DNA of 49,952 nt from Bacillota bacterium (GTDB taxonomy: Bacteria; Bacillota; DTU065). Of the stretch, positions 32,431-41,319 are shown piece after piece. Each line of letters begins with the position of its first letter. The stretch's first letter is position 1. Under the pieces are notes generated by a model that was not told the DNA's origin, did not search any database, and was given only the letters and a program-made list of their open reading frames with translations. Location of the stretch: assembly GCA_028708605.1 (NCBI GenBank), contig JAQVYS010000008.1:1-49952 (forward strand). Reading direction: 5' to 3'. Position numbers and translations under genes: made by a program.

Positions 32431-34575
32431 TTGACAAACGTAGAAGGAACTGTAGAGAGAATTACTTATCGCAACGAGGAAAATTTTTACACAGTTTTTA
32501 AGTTCAAGGTAGGTACAGACGATATATACACCTGTGTGGGAAACCTCGCGCAAATCACTGCAGGCGAAGAGTTAAGGTTGACAGGAGAATGGACTAGACA
32601 CAATCAGTATGGTCTACAGTTTAGTGTAGAAAATGCTGTACCAATAACCCCATCGACTCTTGTTGGTATTGAAAAATACCTAGGCTCAGGTCTTATCAAA
32701 GGTATTGGACCTAGTACAGCTAAAAAACTGGTTAATGCATTTGGTTTAGAAACATTAGATATTATTGAAAATAATCCAGAGCGCCTCACCGAGGTTGATG
32801 GCATCGGAGAGAAAAAAACAGAGACGATTACTACTGCATTTAAAGAGCAAAAAGATATTCAGGATGTTATGGTCTTTTTACAAGGCAGCGGAGTAACACC
32901 ATCACTTTCTGTAAAGATCTACAGGATGTATGGGAAAGACTCTATTTTTGTTGTTAAAGAAAATCCATATCGTCTTGCAGATGAGGTCTTTGGGATCGGG
33001 TTTAAAACTGCAGATAAAATCGCCCTAAATTTAGGTGTCAGAGAAGATGAACCTAATCGTCTAAAAGCAGGTCTTCGGTATGCTTTAGGTCAAGCAGTTG
33101 AGAAGGGACACACATACCTTCCAAAAGATGAGCTTCTAGAAGAAACAAAAAAGCTTCTAGATATTGAGATAGAACAAAATTTGATTGATCAGCTAGTTAA
33201 AGCTAAGCAGCTGATTTTAGAAGAATCAAGAATTTATCTGCCAAGTCTCTATGAGGCTGAAAATAGAGTAGCAAATAGCTTAGTTGCTTTAGCTAAACAG
33301 GTTTCTACTTTTCCTTTCGATGACTTAACTATAGAAACAGAATTCGAGCTTGCAGAGGAGCAGTATGAAGCAGTAAAAAGGGCAATGCAAGAAAAGATGT
33401 TGGTAATAACTGGTGGGCCTGGAACAGGAAAGACAACGATTACGAAAGTGATCTTAGCTCAATGGGAAAAAGCTGGTTTTAAGGTGATGCTAGCATCTCC
33501 TACAGGTAGAGCTGCAAAAAGACTTGGAGAAGCCACCGGCCGCCCTGCCAAGACAATCCATAGGCTACTTGAATATGGATTTGGCGCTGTGGGTATGGGA
33601 TTTCAAAGAAACGAAGACAACAAATTGAGAACCGATGCATTGGTTCTAGATGAGTTTTCAATGGTAGATATCAGGCTTATGGATAGTCTTCTGAAAGCAG
33701 TTGATGAAAAGACTAGGCTACTATTTATTGGTGATTGTGATCAGCTTCCTGCAGTAGGCCCAGGTAATGTTCTTAGAGATATTATCGATTCAGGGAAAAT
33801 TCCTGTAGTAAAACTGACTAAGGTCTTTAGGCAGAAAAACCAATCACAGATCGTTCTCAATGCACACAGGATTAACGAAGGTAATTTCCCATATATCGAT
33901 AACCAAGGCGATTTTGTTTTCATGGAGCGTAAAGAGCCTGCTGAGATTTCGAATTTAATTGTTGATTTAGTAGCAGGAAGGCTGCCAAAGTATATAAAAA
34001 AACGTTTTGCTCTTGGCACAACCTTTGATACGATTCAGGTTTTAACACCAATGCGAAAAAGTGAAACTGGTGTAGATAATCTAAATAAGTTACTACAAAA
34101 GCGTCTTAATCCGAGTGGCAAAAAAAACGAGATACAGCAGGGTTATCGTTTGCTTCGGGAACAAGATAAAGTCATGCAGATTAAAAATAACTACCAAAAG
34201 GATGTCTATAATGGTGATATTGGTAAAATTTACCGGATCGACCCAGAAGACAAGGTGGTAGATGTCCTCTTTTCTGATGAAAATGGGGATCGCTTCGTCA
34301 GATATGAAGAAGACGAGATAGATGAGTTAACTCTAGCCTATGCAATTTCTGTTCATAAGAGCCAGGGAAGTGAGTATCCTGTAGTTGTCATGCCTGTAAC
34401 AACTCAGCACTATATGCTTTTGCAACGAAACTTACTCTATACAGGGATCACTAGAGCAAAACGTCTAGTAGTTTTGGTTGGCACAAAAAAAGCCTTGTTT
34501 TTAGGAATTAAAAACAACAAAACAGCTAATAGATATAGTTATTTAGCAGAACGAATAAAAATGGTGAATAACTGA
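32431..34575 (+). CDS. recD2: ATP-dependent RecD2-type DNA helicase
   Basis: 714 residues. A 5'-3' superfamily 1 helicase of the RecD2 (YrrC) class that works without RecBC. Order: OB-like N-terminus (VEGTVERITYRNEENFYTV), helix-hairpin-helix region (IKGIGPSTAKKL, EVDGIGEKKT) at about 85-135, Walker A GPGTGKTT at 329-336, Walker B LVLDEFSMVD, the Q/sensor segment DCDQLPAVGPG, and the C-terminal UvrD-like motifs AYAISVHKSQGSEYP and YTGITRAKRLVVL. The TTG start at 32431 follows GGGGGTG by 6 bases, and earlier in-frame TTG and GTG codons overlap that site. The protein is complete. It acts in recombination and mismatch repair in relatives. Confidence 0.93.
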   Translation: MTNVEGTVERITYRNEENFYTVFKFKVGTDDIYTCVGNLAQITAGEELRLTGEWTRHNQYGLQFSVENAVPITPSTLVGIEKYLGSGLIKGIGPSTAKKLVNAFGLETLDIIENNPERLTEVDGIGEKKTETITTAFKEQKDIQDVMVFLQGSGVTPSLSVKIYRMYGKDSIFVVKENPYRLADEVFGIGFKTADKIALNLGVREDEPNRLKAGLRYALGQAVEKGHTYLPKDELLEETKKLLDIEIEQNLIDQLVKAKQLILEESRIYLPSLYEAENRVANSLVALAKQVSTFPFDDLTIETEFELAEEQYEAVKRAMQEKMLVITGGPGTGKTTITKVILAQWEKAGFKVMLASPTGRAAKRLGEATGRPAKTIHRLLEYGFGAVGMGFQRNEDNKLRTDALVLDEFSMVDIRLMDSLLKAVDEKTRLLFIGDCDQLPAVGPGNVLRDIIDSGKIPVVKLTKVFRQKNQSQIVLNAHRINEGNFPYIDNQGDFVFMERKEPAEISNLIVDLVAGRLPKYIKKRFALGTTFDTIQVLTPMRKSETGVDNLNKLLQKRLNPSGKKNEIQQGYRLLREQDKVMQIKNNYQKDVYNGDIGKIYRIDPEDKVVDVLFSDENGDRFVRYEEDEIDELTLAYAISVHKSQGSEYPVVVMPVTTQHYMLLQRNLLYTGITRAKRLVVLVGTKKALFLGIKNNKTANRYSYLAERIKMVNN

Positions 34576-34610
34576 TAGAAAAATGCAACGAGACCTTTCG
34601 CCTTTGTTGA

Positions 34611-34677
34611 ATTGGAGATGAAAGTTTTCATGCAAGTCTTTTTGTATAAAACCTCCAATCGTCAGGATTGGAGGTTT
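34611..34677 (+). promoter_or_regulatory. Possible two-state RNA at the comFA start
   Basis: ATTGGAG occurs at 34611-34617, where it includes the likely Shine-Dalgarno of comFA, and again at 34667-34673. CTCCAAT at 34653-34659 lies between them and can pair with either copy. Pairing with the second copy is stronger (12-base stem, AAACCTCCAATC with its inverse, 5-base loop, TTT tail). Pairing with the first would cover the ribosome binding site. The second hairpin sits inside the early coding region. Confidence 0.45.
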
Positions 34678-36099
34678 GTTATTAGACCTGAAATGCTCCC
34701 TAAAGGTAGCTATAAAATCGCTGGACCTTATGGTCTAAAGACAGCTAGTTTCTTAAAGGAAATTTACAATCGTCTTCCCTTTTTGCCAGCAAACACGGCT
34801 TGTTATCAAGTAACACAAACGCAAGCAAGTGAAAAAGTGTCACAGGGCATGTGGAGACTCTTAAAAACTGAAGAAGATTTTCAACCAGGTGATCTTATAA
34901 AGCCTGGTATAATAGGTCTAAAATGGCGCTGCGTTCGCTGTGGTTCGCAAAATATAGATACTGCAGAATGCGCTCTATGTGGGAGATCTAATTGTTTAGT
35001 TTGTAGGGATTGCTGTATGTTAGGTCCAGTTAGAGGTTGCCAGCTTTATCTATGGCAAAAGCCAGAAAAACCGCTAATTTTTCAAAGAGATCTAGAGCCA
35101 AATATCCCCTTTACTCTTACAGCTGGACAAAAAAACGCCGCCAAAAAGTTAAGGAAAGCGCTTAAGCTAGGTAAAAGAAAGCTCCTTCTCCACGCAGCAT
35201 GCGGTGCAGGCAAAACTGAAGTTGCATCACTTTTGATTGCAGATGCACTAAACTGTGGTCATAAAATTCTTTATGCTGTTCCACGCAGAGACGTGGCACT
35301 CGAGGTAGGAGAAAGACTTAGAGAGTATTTCCCGCAAATTGAGACAGTTATTTTATATGGTGGTAGCACAGAAAAATATCTTAATCAAAGAATGGTTTCA
35401 GCAACTACCCATCAGGTAATAAAGTTTTATAAAGCTTTTGATTTTGCAATTATAGACGAAGGAGATGCTTTTCCGTTTAAGGGGAACCCTTTACTTGTGC
35501 AGGCAGTAAACAGAGCGACTACAGGACCTGTAGTATATATGACAGCGACTCCAACAGATGAAATGCTTAAAGAGTTTGATAAAGAGGAGATTGTTTTTAT
35601 TCCGGCAAGACATCACAAAAGAGCCTTACCTGTTCCTGAGTTTAGTTCAGCTACTTTAGAAGATGCTCTAAAAGATGTAAAGCCACCTCTACTTTTATTT
35701 GTACCATTTAAAAAAGAGGTGGACTCTAATGTGAAAAAGCTCAAAAAACTCAAGTCTGAGTGGAAAGTCTGTGGCATTTCATCTGATACTAAGGATCGAG
35801 CTGCTTTGATTCAAGGTCTTAAAGAAGGATCCATAGATGCGTTAGTAAGTACCTCAGTTCTAGAGCGAGGCATTACTGTCAATGATGTAACAGTAGTTGT
35901 GCTAAATGCAGACTGCGACATTATCTACACCAGAGAGGTTTTGGTCCAGATTGCAGGTAGAGCAGGCAGAACTGTAAGCTGCCCCGAGGGAGAGGTCGTG
36001 TTTCTTGCAAAAAAACCTAATAAGGCGATGCAATGTGCCAAAAGGGAGATTGTTGCTCTCAACACGATGGCTAAGGAACGAGGTGAAATTCTATGTTAA
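34630..36099 (+). CDS. comFA: Competence helicase ComFA (DEAD-box type)
   Basis: 489 residues. ComFA is an ATPase needed for DNA uptake in competent cells. An N-terminal zinc-binding region starts at C101-x2-C104 and continues with CALC, CLVC and C-C pairs to about 140. The helicase core has Walker A ACGAGKTE with K195, a DEGD box in place of DEAD, TATPT (motif III), STSVLERGIT and QIAGRAGR (motif VI). ATG at 34630 is taken as start because the upstream in-frame TTG and ATG overlap the GGAG site. The exact start is uncertain by a few codons. It lies 54 bases after recD2 and its stop overlaps the next gene by 7 bases. Confidence 0.88.
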   Translation: MQVFLYKTSNRQDWRFVIRPEMLPKGSYKIAGPYGLKTASFLKEIYNRLPFLPANTACYQVTQTQASEKVSQGMWRLLKTEEDFQPGDLIKPGIIGLKWRCVRCGSQNIDTAECALCGRSNCLVCRDCCMLGPVRGCQLYLWQKPEKPLIFQRDLEPNIPFTLTAGQKNAAKKLRKALKLGKRKLLLHAACGAGKTEVASLLIADALNCGHKILYAVPRRDVALEVGERLREYFPQIETVILYGGSTEKYLNQRMVSATTHQVIKFYKAFDFAIIDEGDAFPFKGNPLLVQAVNRATTGPVVYMTATPTDEMLKEFDKEEIVFIPARHHKRALPVPEFSSATLEDALKDVKPPLLLFVPFKKEVDSNVKKLKKLKSEWKVCGISSDTKDRAALIQGLKEGSIDALVSTSVLERGITVNDVTVVVLNADCDIIYTREVLVQIAGRAGRTVSCPEGEVVFLAKKPNKAMQCAKREIVALNTMAKERGEILC

Positions 36100-36503
36100 G
36101 CATGTTAAATGAAACGCTTTCTGGAAGAAAATGTTTGCTTTGCGATAAACCGCAAGGCTTTCTAAGATTACCCATTTGCAGACCTTGTCTTAAAAAGCTA
36201 CCTCCCTGTAAAAGGCTTTCTAGCAACTTATTTATTGTTTTTACAAAAGAGGTGAAGATCCCATTTGAGTTAGTTCCAGGCCTTGCTGCTAGCCGTTTTT
36301 ATTTGCTTGGTGGTAAGACAAACGGAGTCTACAATAAGGAGGACAATGGTCTTTCTGCGAGTATAGCGTGGCATCTTCGCGTGCCACTAACAGATCATCT
36401 TTATCCACAGACCTTGGTGGTTGGGACTGAGTATAAAGGCAATCCTCTACTTGATTCTTTGCAATACCTCTACTTACAGAATTCTAAAAATATGCGTCTT
36501 TAG
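36093..36503 (+). CDS. ComFC-position protein with zinc finger, no phosphoribosyltransferase domain
   Basis: 136 residues overlapping the end of comFA by 7 bases, exactly where comFC is expected. The N-terminus has the ComFC-style zinc finger: C14-x2-C17 and C29-x2-C32 in KCLLCDKPQGFLRLPICRPCLKK. The remaining 100 residues do not show the phosphoribosyltransferase signature (VDDVxTTG type) of ComFC, which is normally about 220-240 residues. I do not recognise this C-terminal half. It is not a simple frameshift: no continuation of ComFC is visible in the other frames up to fapA. It may be a diverged, shortened ComFC or a different protein that kept the zinc finger. Confidence 0.55.
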   Translation: MLSMLNETLSGRKCLLCDKPQGFLRLPICRPCLKKLPPCKRLSSNLFIVFTKEVKIPFELVPGLAASRFYLLGGKTNGVYNKEDNGLSASIAWHLRVPLTDHLYPQTLVVGTEYKGNPLLDSLQYLYLQNSKNMRL

Positions 36504-36577
36504 TCCTAGTTGCATCAAGGCGAGAAGGTTTACTAAAGATCAACAAGAAATAAGTTAATGATTTGAGGTGAACAGCC

Positions 36578-38434
36578 GTGAAAAAACAGAACACAGATAG
36601 AATTATTGAAAGAAGACTAGCTGTGAATATTGAATGGTTAAAACCAGAAGACACAGAGGGAATAGATCAAAATGGACGTGCGTTTATCTCAGATAGTCAG
36701 TTGTATATAGTAGAGCCACTTGGTAAAGGTGGTCCAACCTTTTTAATACCAGGGCAGACTCTAAGAATGTATCTTGATGACAAGGTGATAACAGAACCAG
36801 TCTCGCCAAAGCAAGGACAGAAGCTAGAGATTGTAGTTCCCCATAAAGAGCCTAGAAAGTCGTTGCAACTTAACATATCGCAAGATGGTTTGGAGGCAGC
36901 TATTAGAGCAGAGGTTGAAGAGGGCTTAGAATATCGGCTTAAGGATAATCCACCTGCACAAAAAATAAACCTCGAATCAGAGCTAAAGACAAGTAGCAGA
37001 CCTGAACCCTTTACGAAAGAAGAGGTCCTTAGCTTTCTTCAGAAAAATCGGATAACCTATGGTCTAATTGAAGAGAACATAGACTATTTTGTCGAGACTC
37101 AGAGTGATAATTATGTAATGATAGCTAGAGGTACGCCTCAGATACCTGCAGTTGATGCGAAAATCGATTTTAAGGTTAGATTTGAAACAGAAAAGATTCT
37201 CGCACATCAGGATGATCTGCGAGTTGATTATCGCAAACGTTTTTTTATACCATCAGTCAATAAAGATGATTTTTTGGCTGAAAAAGTTGCTGGAAGAAAA
37301 GGCGAGCCTGGCAGAAAAGTTACCGGAGAGATAATCCCTGTAAAAGAGCCTAAGGATATTGACCTAATTGCCGGGAAAGGCGCTAGGTTATCTCATGACT
37401 CTCGCTATGTTTATGCGACACAAGCCGGCCGGCCAATCTATCAAAGAAATCTGATTTCGGTGGAGCCGATCTTCGTAGTAGAAGCCGATGTCGATTTAAA
37501 ACAGGGAAATGTTGCTTTTTCAGGAGACGTTCTTGTCAAAGGCAATGTATGTCCCAATTTTGAAGTAAGCTCTGGAGGCTCTATTAATATTTACGGAACC
37601 GTAGTTCAGGCGAAGGTACGTAGTCGCTCAGATATGGTATTAGCTGGTAATGTGATTTCAAGCTCAATAATTGCAGCTTCTAGTCAAACACCCTATCCTG
37701 AGCTTACAAAAATATATACTCAAATTGCATATACTGTCAGAAAAGTTGTTGCTGCAGTCAAACAATTAAAGGCTGTAGGAGCAGTGCGCAACATCTTACA
37801 AGCTGATGGACAGTATGTCTCTCAGGTTATCGATCTGAAATATGGCGAATTATCTTTAATTGTTAGAAGGTTGCAAGATGTCTTTATTGATCCTGAAGAT
37901 GATATAGCAGAAACCTTAACTGAGATTAATGAGGAACTGGCTAATAAACTTACAGGTTTTGGTCCAAGAAGAATTGCAAATGTCGATGAGTTAAATGATT
38001 TAGTTAGAAGACTAATGCATATTACCAGAGAACTCGAGATTCGAAGTAAGTACACTTTTTCAAACGTTGTGCTTCCCTACGCTCAAAACAGCCAGATAGA
38101 AGCTACAGGTAGTGTAAATATTCTAAGGGGATGCTATTACAGTAACATTGTAGCTGGCAAAGGTATTGTGCTTAATAAGGAAAGTTTTTTCAGAGGCGGA
38201 TCTATGGTGGTTTTTGAAGGAGATATAGTCGCAGGCACAATTGGTTCACCTGCGGGAGCCAAAACTGAGATTACCATAGTTAAAAAAGGTGTGGTTTACG
38301 CTAAAGAGGTATATTTTAACGTTCAAGTATGTATTAATATGAGACGTTATACATTTTCTAACAACTATACAGATGTCAAACTTTATGTTAATAGTGAAGG
38401 TAAATTGGAGTTTGAGGGTCTTAAAAGAGAATAA
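36578..38434 (+). CDS. fapA: FapA-family protein (DUF342)
   Basis: 618 residues. The core (about 150-600) is the FapA/DUF342 region with the segments RGTPQIPAVDAKID, RKGEPGRKVTGE, RLSHDSRYVYATQAGRPIY and beta-helix-like repeats DVLVKGNV, SIYGTVV-type strands and VSGD-like turns, interrupted by a coiled coil (about 390-490) that is common in the family. The family's biochemical role is unclear. It often lies in flagellar or chemotaxis loci of Clostridia, and a role in polar assembly was proposed for a Vibrio homologue. GAGGTGA precedes a GTG-adjacent ATG at 36578. It opens the flagellar block and is followed by yvyF 15 bases later. Confidence 0.82.
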   Translation: MKKQNTDRIIERRLAVNIEWLKPEDTEGIDQNGRAFISDSQLYIVEPLGKGGPTFLIPGQTLRMYLDDKVITEPVSPKQGQKLEIVVPHKEPRKSLQLNISQDGLEAAIRAEVEEGLEYRLKDNPPAQKINLESELKTSSRPEPFTKEEVLSFLQKNRITYGLIEENIDYFVETQSDNYVMIARGTPQIPAVDAKIDFKVRFETEKILAHQDDLRVDYRKRFFIPSVNKDDFLAEKVAGRKGEPGRKVTGEIIPVKEPKDIDLIAGKGARLSHDSRYVYATQAGRPIYQRNLISVEPIFVVEADVDLKQGNVAFSGDVLVKGNVCPNFEVSSGGSINIYGTVVQAKVRSRSDMVLAGNVISSSIIAASSQTPYPELTKIYTQIAYTVRKVVAAVKQLKAVGAVRNILQADGQYVSQVIDLKYGELSLIVRRLQDVFIDPEDDIAETLTEINEELANKLTGFGPRRIANVDELNDLVRRLMHITRELEIRSKYTFSNVVLPYAQNSQIEATGSVNILRGCYYSNIVAGKGIVLNKESFFRGGSMVVFEGDIVAGTIGSPAGAKTEITIVKKGVVYAKEVYFNVQVCINMRRYTFSNNYTDVKLYVNSEGKLEFEGLKRE

Positions 38435-38449
38435 GAGGGAGGGAACTAG

Positions 38450-38839
38450 ATGAATGTCAAAAATTGTCCCGAGTGTGGCAACATCTTTGTGGATATCGGT
38501 TTTCGTCTCTGCGAGTCATGTCTAAAAATTGAAAACGAGCAGTTTCAAAAAGTAAAGAGTTTCCTTCAAAAAAATACTGGCGTTACAGTAGATATGATTG
38601 CAGAAGGAACTGGAGTTAGTCGTCAACAGATTTTGCGTTTTATTAAAGCTGGTCGTCTATCCGGAAGTATCAATAAGCTATCTGATCCAGCTCTTTTGTG
38701 TGAGAGATGTGAAAAGCCAATCTTAGAAGGTCGGCTCTGCTTAAAATGCCAAGCAGAACTCACTCGAAAGTTTAAAGCTCCCTCAAAAAAAGAAGAGGAA
38801 AAAAGCACAACGAAAATACGTTTCTTAAAAAGAGAATAA
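38450..38839 (+). CDS. yvyF: Flagellar operon protein YvyF (TIGR03826 type)
   Basis: 129 residues. An N-terminal zinc ribbon (C6, C9, C21, C24), a central helix-turn-helix-like stretch (TVDMIAEGTGVSRQQILRFIKAGRL) and a second Cys cluster (CERC...CLKC, about 84-100), then a basic tail. The same order is known for YvyF, which lies between comF genes and flgM in Bacillus. Its function is not established; a DNA- or protein-binding role is suggested by the middle domain. GGAGGGAAC precedes the ATG. It is likely co-transcribed with fapA. Confidence 0.8.
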   Translation: MNVKNCPECGNIFVDIGFRLCESCLKIENEQFQKVKSFLQKNTGVTVDMIAEGTGVSRQQILRFIKAGRLSGSINKLSDPALLCERCEKPILEGRLCLKCQAELTRKFKAPSKKEEEKSTTKIRFLKRE

Positions 38840-38924
38840 TGCTAGAAATATGGAGATAACAGGAGATAATAAAGCTTAATCACGAGTAAAAGCCAATAAT
38901 TCTGTTTTATTATTAACCTGATAA

Positions 38925-38932
38925 CCCGATTT
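38925..38932 (+). promoter_or_regulatory. Possible sigma-28 type -10 box before flgM
   Basis: CCCGATTT resembles the GCCGATAT -10 box of motility sigma factors, and the position 37 bases before the flgM start is suitable. No good TAAA -35 box lies at the expected distance, so support is weak. Confidence 0.25.
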
Positions 38933-38968
38933 ATATAGTAAATGAGACCGTAGAGGTGGAATGAACCG

Positions 38969-39268
38969 ATGAAGATTAATAACGGACAGATAAATAGTGC
39001 TGCTCATCTCTACGAGAAGCAGCAAAAAGCGATAGAAGTTAACAAGAAAGCTGAGCTTAATGATATCAAAAAAACGAAAAATAACAAAGCTGATGAGGTT
39101 ATTATCTCAAAAGAAGCTAAAGAACTTGCTAAAGTAAGCCAGCTAAGTCAAACACAACAGGAAGAAAGACTGGCAAGCTTAAAAGCTCAAATTAAAGCTG
39201 GAACTTATCAACCGAAAACAGAGGATATCGCTGAAAGCATAATAAAACGTTTTTTTGGTGCTAGATAA
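38969..39268 (+). CDS. flgM: Anti-sigma-28 factor FlgM
   Basis: 99 residues, highly charged, with no hydrophobic core in the first half, as expected for the mostly unfolded FlgM. The C-terminal half (VIISKEAKELAKVSQ, RLASLKAQIKAGTYQPKTEDIAESIIKRFF) is the sigma-binding part. It holds the motility sigma factor inactive until the flagellar hook is complete and FlgM is exported. GAGGTGG lies 12 bases before the ATG. A full terminator separates it from flgN, so FlgM levels can be set apart from the filament genes. Confidence 0.9.
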   Translation: MKINNGQINSAAHLYEKQQKAIEVNKKAELNDIKKTKNNKADEVIISKEAKELAKVSQLSQTQQEERLASLKAQIKAGTYQPKTEDIAESIIKRFFGAR

Positions 39269-39275
39269 GTAAAAG

Positions 39276-39311
39276 AGAGAAGGTTGCCACCTAGCAACTT
39301 TTCTCTTTTTT
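39276..39311 (+). terminator. Terminator between flgM and flgN
   Basis: AGAGAAGGTTGC pairs with GCAACTTTTCTCT (one bulge, one G-T pair), 6-base loop, followed by a run of T. It lies inside an otherwise continuous flagellar block, suggesting partial read-through. Confidence 0.8.
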
Positions 39312-39332
39312 TAATAATTGGAGGTTTGTCTA

Positions 39333-39878
39333 ATGCAAAGATCACAATCTGAGCTAGAGACTATTTGTAGTCTACTCCAGGAAGAACAGATCATAGTAAA
39401 GGCTGAAATCAAACTGCATGAAAAACTCATTGAAAACGCTAAGCTTAAGACAGAGGCTATTTTAAATAGAGATACAGCGAAACTCGAAGAATTGACTAGA
39501 TGGGACGAGGCTGTATTAGAAGAAGTGGCAAAATGGGAAGACCGTTTAGAGAAGGTTGTTAAAGCTTTAGCTATATGGTTTAGAATTGATATTAAAGCGT
39601 TTAATCTAGGAAAGCTTCTTGCTCTTTTAGAAGATGAACAAGAGATAGTTAGCTCGCAGATACCAGATATTAGGCGTGAAAATGAAATTTTGCATGAACA
39701 CGCGCTCCTGCTTAAAGAGCTAAATGAAAAAAACACCTTCTTACTCCGTCGCAGTCTCGCTGTAATTAATTACAGCTTAGAAATAATCCTTGGCAAATCA
39801 CATGTTGTAGCTGGATATGATCAAAAAGGTCGCAAGAAAGACAGTGAAAAGCAGTCATTATTTGATACACAGGTTTAG
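39333..39878 (+). CDS. flgN: Flagellar export chaperone FlgN
   Basis: 181 residues, all-helical coiled-coil protein with heptads across 5-150. FlgN holds the hook-filament junction proteins FlgK and FlgL in the cytosol before export. Position directly before flgK and flgL supports the call; sequence similarity in this family is low. ATG at 39333 follows GGAGG by 8 bases. The in-frame TTG at 39318 overlaps that site and is rejected. The last 15 residues are basic and may be disordered. Confidence 0.8.
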   Translation: MQRSQSELETICSLLQEEQIIVKAEIKLHEKLIENAKLKTEAILNRDTAKLEELTRWDEAVLEEVAKWEDRLEKVVKALAIWFRIDIKAFNLGKLLALLEDEQEIVSSQIPDIRRENEILHEHALLLKELNEKNTFLLRRSLAVINYSLEIILGKSHVVAGYDQKGRKKDSEKQSLFDTQV

Positions 39879-39907
39879 CTACTAGTTATTTCAAGGGGGA
39901 ATAAATA

Positions 39908-41314
39908 GTGGGATCTTCTTTTTTTGGATTAGAGATAATGCGCAGTTCTTTGCAGGCACAAAGAATTGGGCTGGATATAACCGCTCATAACATTGCAAAT
40001 GCAAATACACCTGGTTACTCGAGGCAAGTTGTTAATTTTAGAGCTTCAACTCCCTATCCTGCTCCTGGACTAAATACTGGATCGCTTGGCCAGCTTGGCA
40101 GTGGCGTTGAAGTGAATGAAGTACAAAGAATGCGCAGTAAATTTGTGGAGGCTCAGATTCAAAAAGAGACTCAAACACTTGGATACTGGGAAAACAAGTC
40201 TCGTAACATATGGCAAATAGAATTACTCTTTAATGAACCGTCAGATACTGGGTTGTCAAATAGTTTTAATCGCTACTGGGAATCTTGGCAAAGACTTGCA
40301 GGAGAAGCAGAAGACCTTGGTCACAGAGCTCCAGTTGCTCAAAGTGCAGCAGAGCTAGCCTCTTCTTTCAATCAAACAAGAAAGCAGCTTACTGACCTAA
40401 AAAGCGACATAGATCAGATGATTGCGGTCGAAGCTCAGGAGATTAATAGGTTAGCTGAGGAATTGGCACGTGTAAACAAACAGATAGCAAGAGTTAACTC
40501 TACAGGACAAACACCTAATGACCTTTTGGACAGGCAAGATCAGGTTGTCCAAGAGTTAGCTAAGCTAACTAATGTTACTGTGCTAGAAGGCCGGCAAAAG
40601 ACCGTTACAGTACAAATCAGTGGTAACACCTTAGTTGACTTTGATCTTGTCAATAATATCGAGATCATCGAACCAAAGTCAAATGCTGAGATGACCCAGT
40701 TAATCTGGTCAAAAGGAAAGGCACCAGTAAACATTACAAACGGTAGTATCAGTGCTTTATTTGAAACTCGAGATAGTGTTTTAACCTCTGTAATTCACGA
40801 CTTAGATGCTTTAGCACAAGCTATAATTACAGAGACCAATGAGCTTCATCGAAAAGGCTATGGTTTAAATTCAAGCACAGGTCTAAGTTTCTTTGAAGGC
40901 AACGATGCATCCAATATAAAAGTTCTTGACACGATTCTGGCTGACCCAAGCAATATTGCAGCAGCAAAACTCCCCAACTCACCAGGCAATGGTGACAACG
41001 CTTTAGATATTGCCAATGTTTTTACTCTACCAGTTTTAAACGGTAATACCACAACATTAAACGGCTTTTTCGATGGCTTAATTTCTAGAATTGGCGTTAT
41101 GGGACAAGAAGCGTTAAGAAATGTTGACAATCAGTCTGCCTTAGTTCAACACCTAAATATTGAACAAAATCAGTACTCAGCAGTATCCATCGATGAAGAA
41201 ATGGCAAATATGATAAGGTATCAGCATGCCTATAGCGCTGCAGCGAGAATGATCTCCACTCTAGATGAAGCTTTAGATACCATTATTTCACGCATGGGTG
41301 TAGTAGGGAGGTAG
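39908..41314 (+). CDS. flgK: Flagellar hook-associated protein 1 (FlgK)
   Basis: 468 residues from a GTG with AAGGGGGAA upstream. The N-terminus SFFGLEIMRSSLQAQRIGLDITAHNIANANTPGYSRQ is the conserved rod/hook/filament end motif, and the C-terminus MANMIRYQHAYSAAARMISTLDEALDTII is the matching helix. Together they form the D0-D1 helices that join the hook to the filament. The middle domain is shorter than in enterics, as is usual for Bacillota. It is exported by the flagellar type III system, so no Sec signal is present. FlgL follows 5 bases later. Confidence 0.95.
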   Translation: MGSSFFGLEIMRSSLQAQRIGLDITAHNIANANTPGYSRQVVNFRASTPYPAPGLNTGSLGQLGSGVEVNEVQRMRSKFVEAQIQKETQTLGYWENKSRNIWQIELLFNEPSDTGLSNSFNRYWESWQRLAGEAEDLGHRAPVAQSAAELASSFNQTRKQLTDLKSDIDQMIAVEAQEINRLAEELARVNKQIARVNSTGQTPNDLLDRQDQVVQELAKLTNVTVLEGRQKTVTVQISGNTLVDFDLVNNIEIIEPKSNAEMTQLIWSKGKAPVNITNGSISALFETRDSVLTSVIHDLDALAQAIITETNELHRKGYGLNSSTGLSFFEGNDASNIKVLDTILADPSNIAAAKLPNSPGNGDNALDIANVFTLPVLNGNTTTLNGFFDGLISRIGVMGQEALRNVDNQSALVQHLNIEQNQYSAVSIDEEMANMIRYQHAYSAAARMISTLDEALDTIISRMGVVGR

Positions 41315-41319
41315 GATTA

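Noticed and set aside
38925-38932. Full sigma-28 promoter before flgM
   Set aside because: The -10 resembles the consensus, but no TAAA -35 lies at 13-16 bases. Kept only as a weak -10 candidate.
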